From Bugula neritina (lineage: Eukaryota; Bryozoa; Gymnolaemata; Cheilostomatida; Bugulidae): a stretch of 64,000 bases of DNA. The notes beneath the pieces are model-generated. The model saw only the letters and a list, made by a program, of their open reading frames with translations. It had not been told where the DNA came from and made no database searches. The DNA lies in the NCBI GenBank assembly GCA_964035545.1, contig OZ037772.1, positions 2,037,501 through 2,101,500 on the forward strand. The letters are read 5' to 3'. Below, one piece after another: positions 22,746 through 34,100 of this stretch (the first letter of the stretch is position 1; every line of letters starts with the position of its first letter). The translations under genes were made by a program, and so were the position numbers.

Positions 22746-23218
22746 GCAGATTGCTATATCTATTTCATAAATCACCCAAAAAACAACAGGCTTCTTCTTG
22801 AGCTGAGTGATTTCTTTGCAGGATTTTTGCAAGGTATCTAAATCTGACCTATATACTGTAAATCTGACCTATATAGTGTAAACCTAACCTATAAAGCGTA
22901 AATTCGACCTGCATATGAACATGATTGCGATAGTTGCATCTTTTTTTGTATTAATATACAATATAGCTTGCCTTTCAGGCTTTTTAATAACTGCTCATGA
23001 GATTAACCCAAAAGCCACTTTGATTTCTGTGCAAGTTTAGAGTTTTTAGTTTGCCCTCTGCCATTTTGTAGTATGCCAAATCATCAGAAGCTCAGACGGC
23101 GATTGAGATTGACACCAAGACCGCCACCTACTTGCCTATTATTGACATTGCTCCTGGTGACATCGGGACCACCCACAAAGAGTTTGGGGTTCAGCTTGGA
23201 GAAGTCTGCTTTTCATAG

Positions 23219-23935
23219 ACTCATACCTAACAACAGTTTTATTTGTCTGATTTGTAAAACTGTTCCTGATTAGATAATTAGTGGCCAATCAGAGAATGCA
23301 ATCAATGTTAGTTGGCTGAGACCAGCAGTCTGATTTTTATATAACCTAATTTTAAATGAAATATTTGATTACTCTAAATAAATTTATCCGAGACTTCTGA
23401 GGCAGTGATGGTGATTTTTGTACATATAAATTTGAAGAAGTTTAGCTATAGGGTTTATGCTGTTATTTTAATTATTCCACCATAACCTGAGATTGTGAGT
23501 AGTAATTGTAGAATGAGTTAGGGAGGGTATTATGCCCCTTCCTGTGATTTTATATATTTTGAAACTGTTGTTGATTTAGTAATTCTGTTGGTGCCACATT
23601 TTTAAATTTATTTAATCCAATCATTTCTTTAATATTGCAAAAAATATTTTACCATATGGCACTACACAACTTATTTCTCAGCTTGTAGATTTCATCATCA
23701 AAATTATTACAGTACTAAAGTTGGTCACAGATTTCTGATAAGCTGCAGTTTTCAGATTTGATTATTTAACCTATTCATCCTGAAATTAGACATTGTTGGT
23801 TTAAAATGGAGTGTAACATATATTTTAGTCACTTAGTTCCAACTGTGTTGACCATATCAACATTTTAAATTTTACTTTGGCTGCTATGAAGTATATAAGC
23901 AAATGGCATTAAGTTATTAATATATAATAAAGTTT
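23219..23935. other. 3' flank of the collagen copy
   Basis: AT-rich; the AATAAA in CTAAATAAATTTATCC near 23380 may be a polyadenylation signal for the collagen gene. No other feature seen. Confidence 0.35.
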
Positions 23936-23939
23936 ACAA

Positions 23940-24086
23940 AGACTTAATATACCAAGCAACTGTGACAAGACATGACAATAACTCCAGCCAATCATACATA
24001 GGACTCTGTTCAACTACCTTCAAAACCAGATTCAACAACCATAAAGCCTCTTTCCTACATGCAGATAAAACCAACAGCACACAACT

Positions 24087-24092
<6 letters not shown>
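23940..24092 (+). pseudogene. GIY-YIG endonuclease remnant, Penelope-like retroelement
   Basis: About 50 codons reading [20 protein letters not shown] followed by [20 protein letters not shown]. The YIGL...FKTR.NNH.SSF pattern is what I know from the GIY-YIG domain at the C-terminus of Penelope-like reverse transcriptases. It is cut off on the right by a (TA)n tract and has no RT upstream, so it is a short 3' fragment. Confidence 0.55.
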
Positions 24093-24175
<83 letters not shown>

Positions 24176-24243
24176 AGATTGAGATATATATATATATATA
24201 TATATATATTGAGATTGAGATATATATATATATATAATATATA
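24092..24243. repeat. (TA)n microsatellite with TTGAGATTGAGA interruptions
   Basis: Pure TA repeats broken twice by the same 12-bp TTGAGATTGAGA motif. It directly abuts the GIY-YIG remnant. Confidence 0.95.
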
Positions 24244-24494
24244 TGCGGCCCAGAGAGAAACTCAGTCATCATGAACTCCAATGTCAATAATTTGAATATA
24301 CTACAATAATACATATAGTATATTATTATTACTCTTTCAGGATAATCATTCTATTTATATTAACACCTGTTTATTTGAAGTAATTTAATAAGTTTTGCTG
24401 TAAATTTATTTCTCAAACCAGCATGTCAGTTAAATATAAAAGTACAATCACACATACAACAGATAAACATGCAGTGATATACATTATAAAGCAT

Positions 24495-24645
24495 ATCATG
24501 TTGGTGAAATGCTATACAGTATATTATGTTATACATTATATTATGTTATACAGTATATTATGTTATACAGTATATTATGTCATACAGTATACTATGTTAT
24601 ACAGTATATTATGTTATACAGTATATTATGTTATACATAGACTGG
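24495..24645. repeat. 17-bp minisatellite
   Basis: About nine units of TATGTTATACAGTATAT with CATACAG variants. Confidence 0.9.
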
Positions 24646-24699
24646 AGTATGATTTATTAATCCAATCAGATGCAAGTATGAACTGCGTGTTCCTGTAAA

Positions 24700-26500
24700 G
24701 TACAGCCAATCATAATCCTGTGCCAACTTTAGTGTCTCACAGTTAGTGAACTGCAAAAAAACCAACTCATTCACCACTATGTCAGTCAAATAATATGATA
24801 TAAAGTATACCTATTGTGTATAGCAACAGCTGGGCTGTGGTGAAACTCTACCAGTCTATATTCTTACACGCAGACATGCATATTTAATTAATTTAACATT
24901 TTAAAAATGAACTTAAAACTCAAGAATTTAAAATATGAAACAAAATAATGTGTCCTATAAAAATAGCACAGCTTCTTAGAAGCAAGTATTTTACACTTGA
25001 ACATGCAGAGTTTGTACAGCTTATAATGGTGACATTGTTGAATTGATACACACCTCTGATTGGATGAGTTTTACATAATAAAACAATTGTTCATCACTTT
25101 TATTATTAGTCTAAGGTTGACAATAATTTACACTGTTAGTTATTGGTTGTAAACTGATTAGTTCATCATTAAGTACTTGTTTGCTGCTGCCTGGTTTATA
25201 ACTGCTTATCAAAATTTTAATAACAAGGACATTATCTTCTCTTGTTGTCTCCAGGTGCTACTGTATTTGACAGGTTTCCCTGTTAATAAAGTAATCTTAT
25301 ACTGATACTGATGACATCCACAAATACTTGTGTAGGGGAACAATTGACTCTTCTCTACAACAGGAAAAGAATTGGTAAGACACGTACCAATAATATTACA
25401 TAGCTTATTTTATCAATTTACTTATCCTTAATTTTATTGATTAAAAGTTACTTGCATGTAGGCTATTTTATAAATTGTTCCTATTAGACTAATTTTAGTG
25501 TACCTATACAATACTAGGATTACATACGACTGTGGGATTATGCGGAGTACACATTAAATCATAGACAGTGTCAATAATAGTTACGGTAGATTTTGCTCTT
25601 GGTGAGTTTGTTGGAAGAATTTACAGTCCAGTTCTTCGTGATGGAAAATTTTAATCTGCAGAGCAACTCTAGTTAAAAAACTGTACATCTAAAGTTTGTT
25701 ACTTCAAGTACTATACAAATATTATTATTAGCTTGACATTTCTTATCATTAAGGGGTGTTTAATATAAATATAATACTTGAGGTAAACATTCTCATGTGA
25801 TATAATGTAACCTGAAGTTATATCATATGACTTGACTATCTCTACTAGAGTTAGGGTGGGTCACCAGACAGCCCACACATATCCATACACTACATCACAT
25901 ACTGTAGGAAAACAGGGCTAATGTAATAAGTATGGAATAGTTGACCCAGCAGTTAGATACTTTGGTATAGAGACTCTAACTTTCTAGTATTAGAATATAA
26001 ATATTACTCTAAAGATTTGGTATATCAGAGAGCCAGTCACTCAACACCAATTATAAACTTGGTTGTCTCAATCAGAGCTGGTCTCTGTGTATTTCAGTTT
26101 GTTTTAAAGGATCTCTGAATCTTCCCCAGTCATTATATGAGCTGCCTTTAAATATATACAATAGTTTTAATACAATACAAAGACAATTATTGTTAACACA
26201 TGTCAAGTAATAGAACAGGAATAAGGCCTCTCTGGTAGTTATTTGAATATCTACTTAAGAAGTATAACTAAATATACAATAATAACTACATATCTAGAAA
26301 CATGCAGAATATTATACTTGAAGAAATCTCTTGTAACAAAGTATTGTTACATAACTGGAAAATAGAGAAACTATATTTCACAATTCAGAACACAATCTGC
26401 AATCAGCATTCAGTGCTGAAATTAAGCAAAAGCGATGACAGTTGTTATATGAATATAATAATATCATGATGTAAATAATGGTAGGTCACGTGACTCAACA
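24700..26500. other. Intergenic AT-rich segment
   Basis: No exon that I can support on either strand between the collagen copy and the TRIM locus. Confidence 0.35.
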
Positions 26501-26530
26501 GATACACGCCCCTTCTGCTGTAACATTATA

Positions 26531-26592
26531 ACGTCATTGAACACAGTCATTCACACGTTGACTGAAGAGGACTACACATTGATAACTCGGAG
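26531..26592 (+). promoter_or_regulatory. Possible promoter and non-coding first exon of the TRIM-like gene
   Basis: ACGTCA (CRE-like) at 26531 is followed about 55 bases later by a plausible donor, CTCGGAG|GTTAGT (exon end 26592). The first coding exon downstream is preceded by an acceptor (CATCTTTTACAG, ending at 28081), so a spliced 5' untranslated exon must exist; this is a candidate for it. Speculative. Confidence 0.25.
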
Positions 26593-28080
26593 GTTAGTAT
26601 AACATTTATAGACTTAGTTTATCAATAGTCGGCAATCAGTATAAGTATTACATTTACTACATTACTATAACTATTAGTATTAGAATTAGATTCAGTGTTG
26701 CAATCAGTTTTAATACCACGCTCGCTACCATCATCATTAAATTTATTTAAAATGATTATCTTAACAAGTTATACTTATAGTAGGTTTATTAATATTATTA
26801 TTTATAACCAGTGAGTCACTTATCTTTACTTTGTGAATTTATGATTGTAACACTGAATAGCATTATCATCATTATAATTATAATAATAGTTATAATTATG
26901 TTTGCAAGTTTTTAAATTAATGTTACACTTAGTGACTTACTCGATTTGAATATCAGAATATCTTACCACTGGCACTAGTCAGTTATTAATGACAGTGCAT
27001 AGTGATAGTGATCACTGCATGTGAGACATTGTCATACCCTGCACATCCCAATGCACTGCCCTTCTGTATTCATTGTGAATAGCATATTTAGTTGGCTTAT
27101 ATTATTTTACTCAGCTTTGATTATACAACTAACATGTACTGCACTGCTCTAATTTATGTAACAACACTAGTTGCTGCTATCTTTACCTCTAAATTTATAT
27201 CATTTAAAAAACTAACATATTTACATGATAGGTATTAAAATTAAAGTTACATAATTGGAATTGACTATTCTATAGATTACTGAGAATATAAGGTTAGCCG
27301 CATTTATATGATGTTGTAGACATAAAATATGAGGTTAGTGTTAACAAATCATTTGCTAGGTAAGAGTGTAGAATAAATAATTTGCTAGAGATGAGTGTAG
27401 AAGCTGCCAACTCATGAAACAACTACACCTGACCTAACAGAAGCACAAAAATGTTAAATTAGTATGTTTCACACCACCATAGTTTCTATTAGATGATTAG
27501 AATAGCAAACTAGCAGTTAATGGCATGTTTCCTGACTTATGGAAGGGTGACTCTAAGTAACATATTGAATCATGCATCACCAACACTGCAGAAATGTTAA
27601 AATGAGTTTTGTCATGTAGATTATTGAGAAAACAAAAAAATTTTAACACCTAGTACAAACTATTTCATAGAACTATGTTTTCTCACACTGCTATGTTCCC
27701 CCTGGTTAGTTTCTCACGCATGCTATACACTCCTTGCTATGTAATAGTTCAAAGTACACCCTGGGAAAGAACAAAGTCTATCCTATGCTCAGGTGTGGAC
27801 TCTGTCCCAGTAGTGTGTCAAAATACTCAGTTAGAAACACATTATTATTGGGAGTTCATGAAGTCTCCAGCTTATATAAGCAGCTGAGCCCAATTCTGCT
27901 GTTTGTTCATGAAATTAATACATAACTCACCGGTATTCATGTTTTACTTCTCCTCTTCATATTGATGGTCTGGTTATGACTTAGAAGTTAATGTGTCAGT
28001 CTTTGGTTGGGAAGGTGAAGGACAAACCTTCACAGATGTAGTGTAAAATATTATGCTAAGAGTATATGTGCATCTTTTAC
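26593..28080. other. Probable 5' intron of the TRIM-like gene
   Basis: AT-rich, with degenerate TATTAGTATTAG words at 26640-26700. No coding exon recognised; short overlapping frames at 27675-27925 lack motifs. Confidence 0.3.
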
Positions 28081-28105
28081 AGGATTTCCTTATCATATAA
28101 CCAAG

Positions 28106-31100
28106 ATGGCAGAATCCAGAGTCGTGAAAAAGAGACTAAACAATTCGTATCGCTGTGGGTACTGCTCGCAGTACTTCAACAAACTTGAAGATCCCAGAAC
28201 TCTGCCCTGTCTGCATGTGTACTGCATGAGATGTTTGAAGACTGACATAGGTGGTAGGAAGGATCATATCAGATGTGCTTATTGTAGGTGAGTTACAGTA
28301 CATAACACAATATATCATGTCATAGGCTTGCGTATGACTTTCTCACTATCATCTAGGAGTTGTCTGATCTGTGTCTATGAAAAGCAAACAATACTGTATA
28401 TTCTATGTGAACTCTGGTTACTAACTTGTGGAGTGTGTGGATATCTTTTCATTAGGTAGAGAAAATATCTGTTATGTAGATTGCACCATCAGCTGTCCTC
28501 TCTTGTTGAATTGTGGTGCTGTTGGATGTCATGAGATTGGGGTTGTCTCCTCATTATATTTCTTTGTTCTCATACAGTACAAGACTTGTTAGAGCAGTCA
28601 TTCCCAATCTTTTTCATACCATTCCCACTTTCATACATGTTTACTGTTGATTTCCCTCCCTTTTGACAATCGGAAATTTTTATGAGTGACAAAATGATAA
28701 TATAGATTACAATGCAATATTTTTCCATTACATTTGAATACAATATAGTTATTTCTGATAATTATATTATGCATGTGTAAAACACAGAGCAGTTCAATTA
28801 ATGATATTATGGCTGCAGCTGATGACATTGTACCAGCTTGCTTTCAAACCTCCCACCCCAACCCTTAAACCCCAACCCCAAAATTGAAATTAAAAACACA
28901 TTCATGTAGAAGTAGACTGAGATGGCAGAACTGGTTAAATGGATAAGCTAAGATGAAGGCTTATAGATATACATGTACATGTAACTTGCAAGGGCTCAAA
29001 GTCTTCAACAAACTGCTTGAAATTTTTGAAATCAAAATCTCAGCTCTCCCTAAAAAGCCCAAATTCCCTCTTAGAAGAATCCCCCAGGTTGGGAACCACT
29101 GTGTTGAATTGACTTGTGTTTACCATCTTCTTTCCTGTGATTAAAAACATGTATGATGTTGTCATGACAACACAGTTGCTGTAGCACAAAGTACAGTTTA
29201 CTAGTATATAGTGATTGTGTAGTGAGAGTGGAGTGTCTGGTTATTGTCCATGGTTATGTGTAATCTGTAAGGAGTAGAATTATATTATTTTAATATAATG
29301 TTGAGAGAGGTACTTTTATAATGGCAGTTTGCTAAATAGCTTTAGTTCTAATGCCATAGACTCATAGCTCTGGAGTCTAGCAGCTGCTACTATTACCACT
29401 AGCTGTTCAAAGTTCTGCCAACATCCGGGCTGCCAAAGTGTAATAGCCATTGGCAAGGCCAAGCAGTCACTGGGAAATTATTTGACTAAAGAGCAGGTCT
29501 TATGACAATTAGTAGTCAGTCCCTTAGACAGGAAACAGTGATTCTGTGACCTATTTACTTAAATCCAGAGCTGAACTTTTGATTGATTGTTAGATGGCCA
29601 CCACAATTTTAGTTGATACAATATAATAATATGGGGTGTCAATCAGTGTGTAATATAATCTGTGAATTGAGTGTCTCCTTTAGCTTTGATGAGTTGATTA
29701 TTTCTTCTACCATCAGTCAGTTGTATTGAGTGTTACTTGGTACTGAGTGATGAATAGTGTTGAGGATTTGGGCCTATATTATGCCAACCCCCCCCCCTCT
29801 GACTTAGACTGAGACCCAGCCTGCTGCACATACATAGTAGTACTACACTGAAGATAGTTAACATGTGTATGTGTCGCCCTACTGGTAATGGATTACCAAC
29901 TAGAGATAGATAAAGAGATAGACAACACTCATACGTGACACGCACTCACAGTGCACTAGCTCTTGACACATTGCCAAGGATAATGAAATGACAGTTTCGG
30001 CCACTCCTAGCAGTTAGAGTGGCAGGAATAGTTGTAGTATGTTGTAGTATTGGCTCCTCAGAATTCACTCCTCAGTAATTAGTTGCATTGCACAAACTTG
30101 CAACAATAGTGAATAATTATTGACAATATGGCCTCCACTCAGTAGTTGACTAGTAATTTGTCTTGTCATGAGTGATTATTTTCCAGCATATTAGGTACAT
30201 AATATAGTCAAGTGTGTTTATGTGGTAGCCTGTGGTCTATATAATGATTGTGTGTTGGTGAGTGATGAGTATTTATTTGAGTATTTGTCAAGGACATACA
30301 CTGCCTTTCCATGAAGGCGAATGAATGCGTACGGATGCCCGTACGGATTACATCGAAGGAAAAACCACACATTCCTATGCAACCCGTATGAAGTTATCTT
30401 CTCTTTGCAATTGTGACTGCTGAACTAAAATGATAATTAATATGGCCAACTTTGAGTTTGAGTTCATGCACGATGGCAATTTTTTAACTCTGTCCCCACT
30501 TTTGATAGATTAAATCAATCAAATACACAAACTTTGAGTCAGTTCATTTAAAATAAAAAAGCATAAACCGATGAAAGCATAAAGTATTTCTCGGTCGATA
30601 AACTTAAGCTTTAAAATAATTTAAATTTTCAAAATGAAAATAGCTGTCAACTTATTTTTAGCTTGGGAAAGCTTTGGCTTACGAAAAATTTTACAAATTT
30701 AAGATGATTAGTAACTATTCTAAATAATAGCAGCTATAATAAATAAAATAATTTAAATTTTTAAAAGCTGAAGTACACTTTAGCGTAGGTTGTAACTTAT
30801 AATTCTTGTCTACATCGCGTAGCCGCCACAAATGCTGATCTCTGCCTCCGGCACAAAAGGTTTCATTCGATTTAACCGAAGGAACCATTACCATCATGAG
30901 CATAATGCGAAGGAAATTTTTCATCGGTGTAACTTCCGGCTGCGGTTTTGCTTCGATGCAACTGTTTCCATAGGGCGAATGAGAAAATCCATTCGCATAA
31001 TGCGATAATGGAAACGCAGTGATAGCTGTGTGTGTGGATGGAGTATTTCATTACTTGAGATATACTAAACACAGCTAACACATGTAACATACTGATTGCT

Positions 31101-34100
31101 ATATATTGTAGGAAAGATCACTATGACATCACAGATCCCACAACACTACCAGTAGCTCAGCATGGAGACCCGTTGGAATACAAGTCTCCACCCAAACCTG
31201 CACCCATTCCCTGCGATGTGTGTAAAGGTGAAACACAAGCTGCTGTGTTTTGTCTTGAGAGTCAAAAAAAATTATGTCAGCAGCATCAAGAAGTGAGTCT
31301 TTCTTATATAATTTCTCAAGATTAGTTACTAAACCAGTTCTGGTTTGTGTGTAGAATATTATTGAAAAGAAATGTTGACTCTGTAGGACTTTTTATACTA
31401 AACACACAGTTTCACAGTGCAGTGAGTCAACTATGACAGACTTGTTGGTGAACATACAACCAACTAAATTGTTGACCTTTATTATACAGAATCACAGAGA
31501 GCTGATAGGAGATAGACATCAGTTTATTGACATTGAGGTCTACAGAGCTTCTCCCCAAAGATATACTATAACTGAATGTGAACATCATAAACAGGAACAG
31601 CTGACAGAAGTGTGTTCCAAGTGTCACCAGATATTCTGTATGAGATGTGATATGAGGACTGGCTGTAAGGATAAGACAGGTATTTACTTGCTGTTTCTAT
31701 TTCTGTAGAAAGAAACTGAGAAATATTACAAGAACCTGTTATTTATTATTTTATTATTAAAGTGAGTTATGTAACAGTAAAAGAGGAAGTAAGTTTGTCA
31801 ACATTTAGGTTTGTGTGAGACAGAAGTGGATAGTGCAGGAGTTTATATTCTCACTGTTATGTTGAATATTTAGTATATTTCATCCTTCAAGTGTCTGTTT
31901 CCTTGATAAGATGGTATAGGCATAGCTTTAACTCAGTAGTGTCGCACCTTCTTCATACCATCCCTTTTTTTATAAATGTTTTCTATTAAGTTTCTCCCTT
32001 TTGATAAAATTGTAAGTTCTATTTATATTTATAAAGAAAATCTGGGACAGGTTGTTTTCCTAATAATTAATTGAGTGTAGGAAAAGGCCAGTGTGTTTGA
32101 CATGAATTAGTGTCTGCCACAACTTCAGTTCAGCTTTAAAAACATTGATGCTGGTATTAAAAGCAGTGAGTTGATGATTATACTCATTCATTTAAGGTTC
32201 ATGTGTTTTAGTACAGCAAATATATCTACTAGGTATGAAGTAAATAGTTTATGGAGATCAGTTTGACTGACTGCAAAAAACTTGCTGTTGGTTTTTACTT
32301 TCAAGAAGCTTTTTAACCTCCATTCGTAGTAGAAAGGGTAGCAGCTAGGGTAGAAAAGGAAAAGACACTTTGTGTTTGACATGGCCCAGTGTCTGCCACA
32401 ACTTGAGTTTAGTTATAGTTATACATATACATGTAACCTGGAAAACAAGGCAAGAGCTCAAAGAGCTAGTAAACTGTGTGAAATTTTTAGAAATGAAACC
32501 CCCTAAAAAGCCTAAATTCCCTGCAAAGGGGAAATTCCACTAAGGCTGGGAGCCACTGCTTTAACTTTTCCAATTATATTATTCCAAGTGCAGTGAATAA
32601 TGAGTTAACCTGTGATATCTTTCTAGTCCAATGCTTTTATGAATCGTGTGATTTTATGTATACAGAGGAGACAGTAGCATCCCATGACTTGGCATCTTTG
32701 AGTGATTTGTCTTGTGAGTTACGAGAAAGTCTGACTGGTGGAATAGAGACTCTGTCTGAGAAAGTTGCAGAGTTGAATGACATCTCAAAGGATGCCTGGA
32801 AAGAACTGAATAAAATAGAAGATGAAGTGAAGAAGATGGTTGCCAGAGTAAACGCTGCAGCTGACACTCAGGTATGCTGACATGGTGATGTCATCTAATG
32901 TATTTCTGGTTGGCTGAAATTAGGTTTTGCATTTGGTTTTTGAGTTGTAAATAGAAATGAATTTCATTTGCCACTAGAATTAACTGACCATTAAAGCATT
33001 ATTATTCTGTGAACAAGTAGCAGTAGTCATTCATCACATGTTACTCAGTGCAGAGGAACCTGTCAATACAGATGACTCACTCATCCTTCTGCAACTGTCA
33101 ATCACTCGCACAGGGAAGTTGGCTGTCTGAGTGATTGACAGGTGTCAGAGGGAGGAGACTAGTCACGTGATGTACTAGCTCTCTGCTGTGTATAGAGTGT
33201 CACGTGACTGAGTCATTGTCCACTCAGTGGGTGATCTGTCACTTTCATTTCAAGTGCAGCGGTTGTGAGGTGCAGATGTGGTTACACTGTGTTACTATTT
33301 ATTAGATAGAGGAGATTAGAAAGAGAGCTACAAACCTGAGGCTAGAAATATATGGATATTTGAAGAGCTGCACACAGATAGTGGATAATTATAGAATAGA
33401 GCTGGCCTTGAGTAAGACAATGGGCAGACAGTCTCTGCTGGACACAGTACAACATGCAGTTGATAAGTTCAATGATGCAGGGATTGTGAGAGACTACAAA
33501 GAGATGAGTGAGAAGATGGAAAAGGCTACAGATATTGGTGTAATAGAGAAGTGTGTACTTCCAGACAGCATCTTGGTACCAACATGTAGGTGGAGTCTAT
33601 AAATAGTAACACTAACTATAAATAACTTTCTGCTTGTAATTAGTTGAATTGTTTTGATTGAATATTTGAATAGGAGAATAAGTAGATAGAGTTTATTTAT
33701 TAGAGATTGAGTTTTGTTTTACTCTCATATTATGAGACATTTCTGCAGTGTTTCAGAGTTTATGATGTATAAGTGAGCTGCTAAACTGTGTTATGCTGAC
33801 TACCTGCTGTCAGTATTAACAAGATATTCTCACTTAGACCTGTGCATCACGTAGCAACTTGTAGTAACTACAGACTGCTTGTATTTAAAACATCTTTTTA
33901 TTTTAGGTTTGAAAATCTGTTCCCACCTCCTCAGGTGATGAGATTCTCAAGTTATAGAATTGTTATTTTGTTGTTGCAGACAGTGAAGACAGTCTGGGAC
34001 TGAAGCTGCTGCAGCCACCATCTTCTCTACAGTCTGATGGACTTCCTGTACGTGACTGGTGTGCCACAATAAACATCTCAGCTGATGGACATCTGATGTG

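Larger units (their letters stand above)
15913..23218 (+). pseudogene. Fibrillar collagen alpha chain, decaying copy
   Basis: Exons by eye: 15913-~16111, 16344-16428, 16707-16853 (Cys-rich N-propeptide, CHHGVCKEGC-like), Gly-X-Y exons 18655-18822, 19348-19416, 19769-19898, 19988-20126, 20393-20529, 20673-20807, 20889-20943, then 21104-21202, 21499-21587, 21899-22068 and 23072-23218. The end is diagnostic of a fibrillar C-propeptide: RDCRELFTENPEF, YWVEPDGGS, QPSVALNTW, and PIIDIAPGDIGTTHKEFGV before the stop. Damage: Gly is replaced in many triplets (RPP, CLS, RSP, DPV, SPR, EPQ); the reading frame of the 18655 exon changes near 18705 and a TAA lies at about 18669 in the phase-consistent frame; 22068 and 23072 are phase-incompatible, so the middle of the C-propeptide with most of its cysteines is missing. 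The exon 1-3 phases also conflict. Identity is firm, function doubtful. Confidence 0.8.

Noticed and set aside
22054-22770. 238-codon open frame with 15-residue repeats (Cys/Val/Asp/Lys-rich)
   Set aside because: It is the 45-bp minisatellite read in one frame; a second frame is also open. It lies inside a collagen intron and has no independent coding signal.
27675-27925. Two overlapping 60-70-codon frames upstream of the TRIM coding exons
   Set aside because: No motif and no splice signals that join them in phase to the RING exon.
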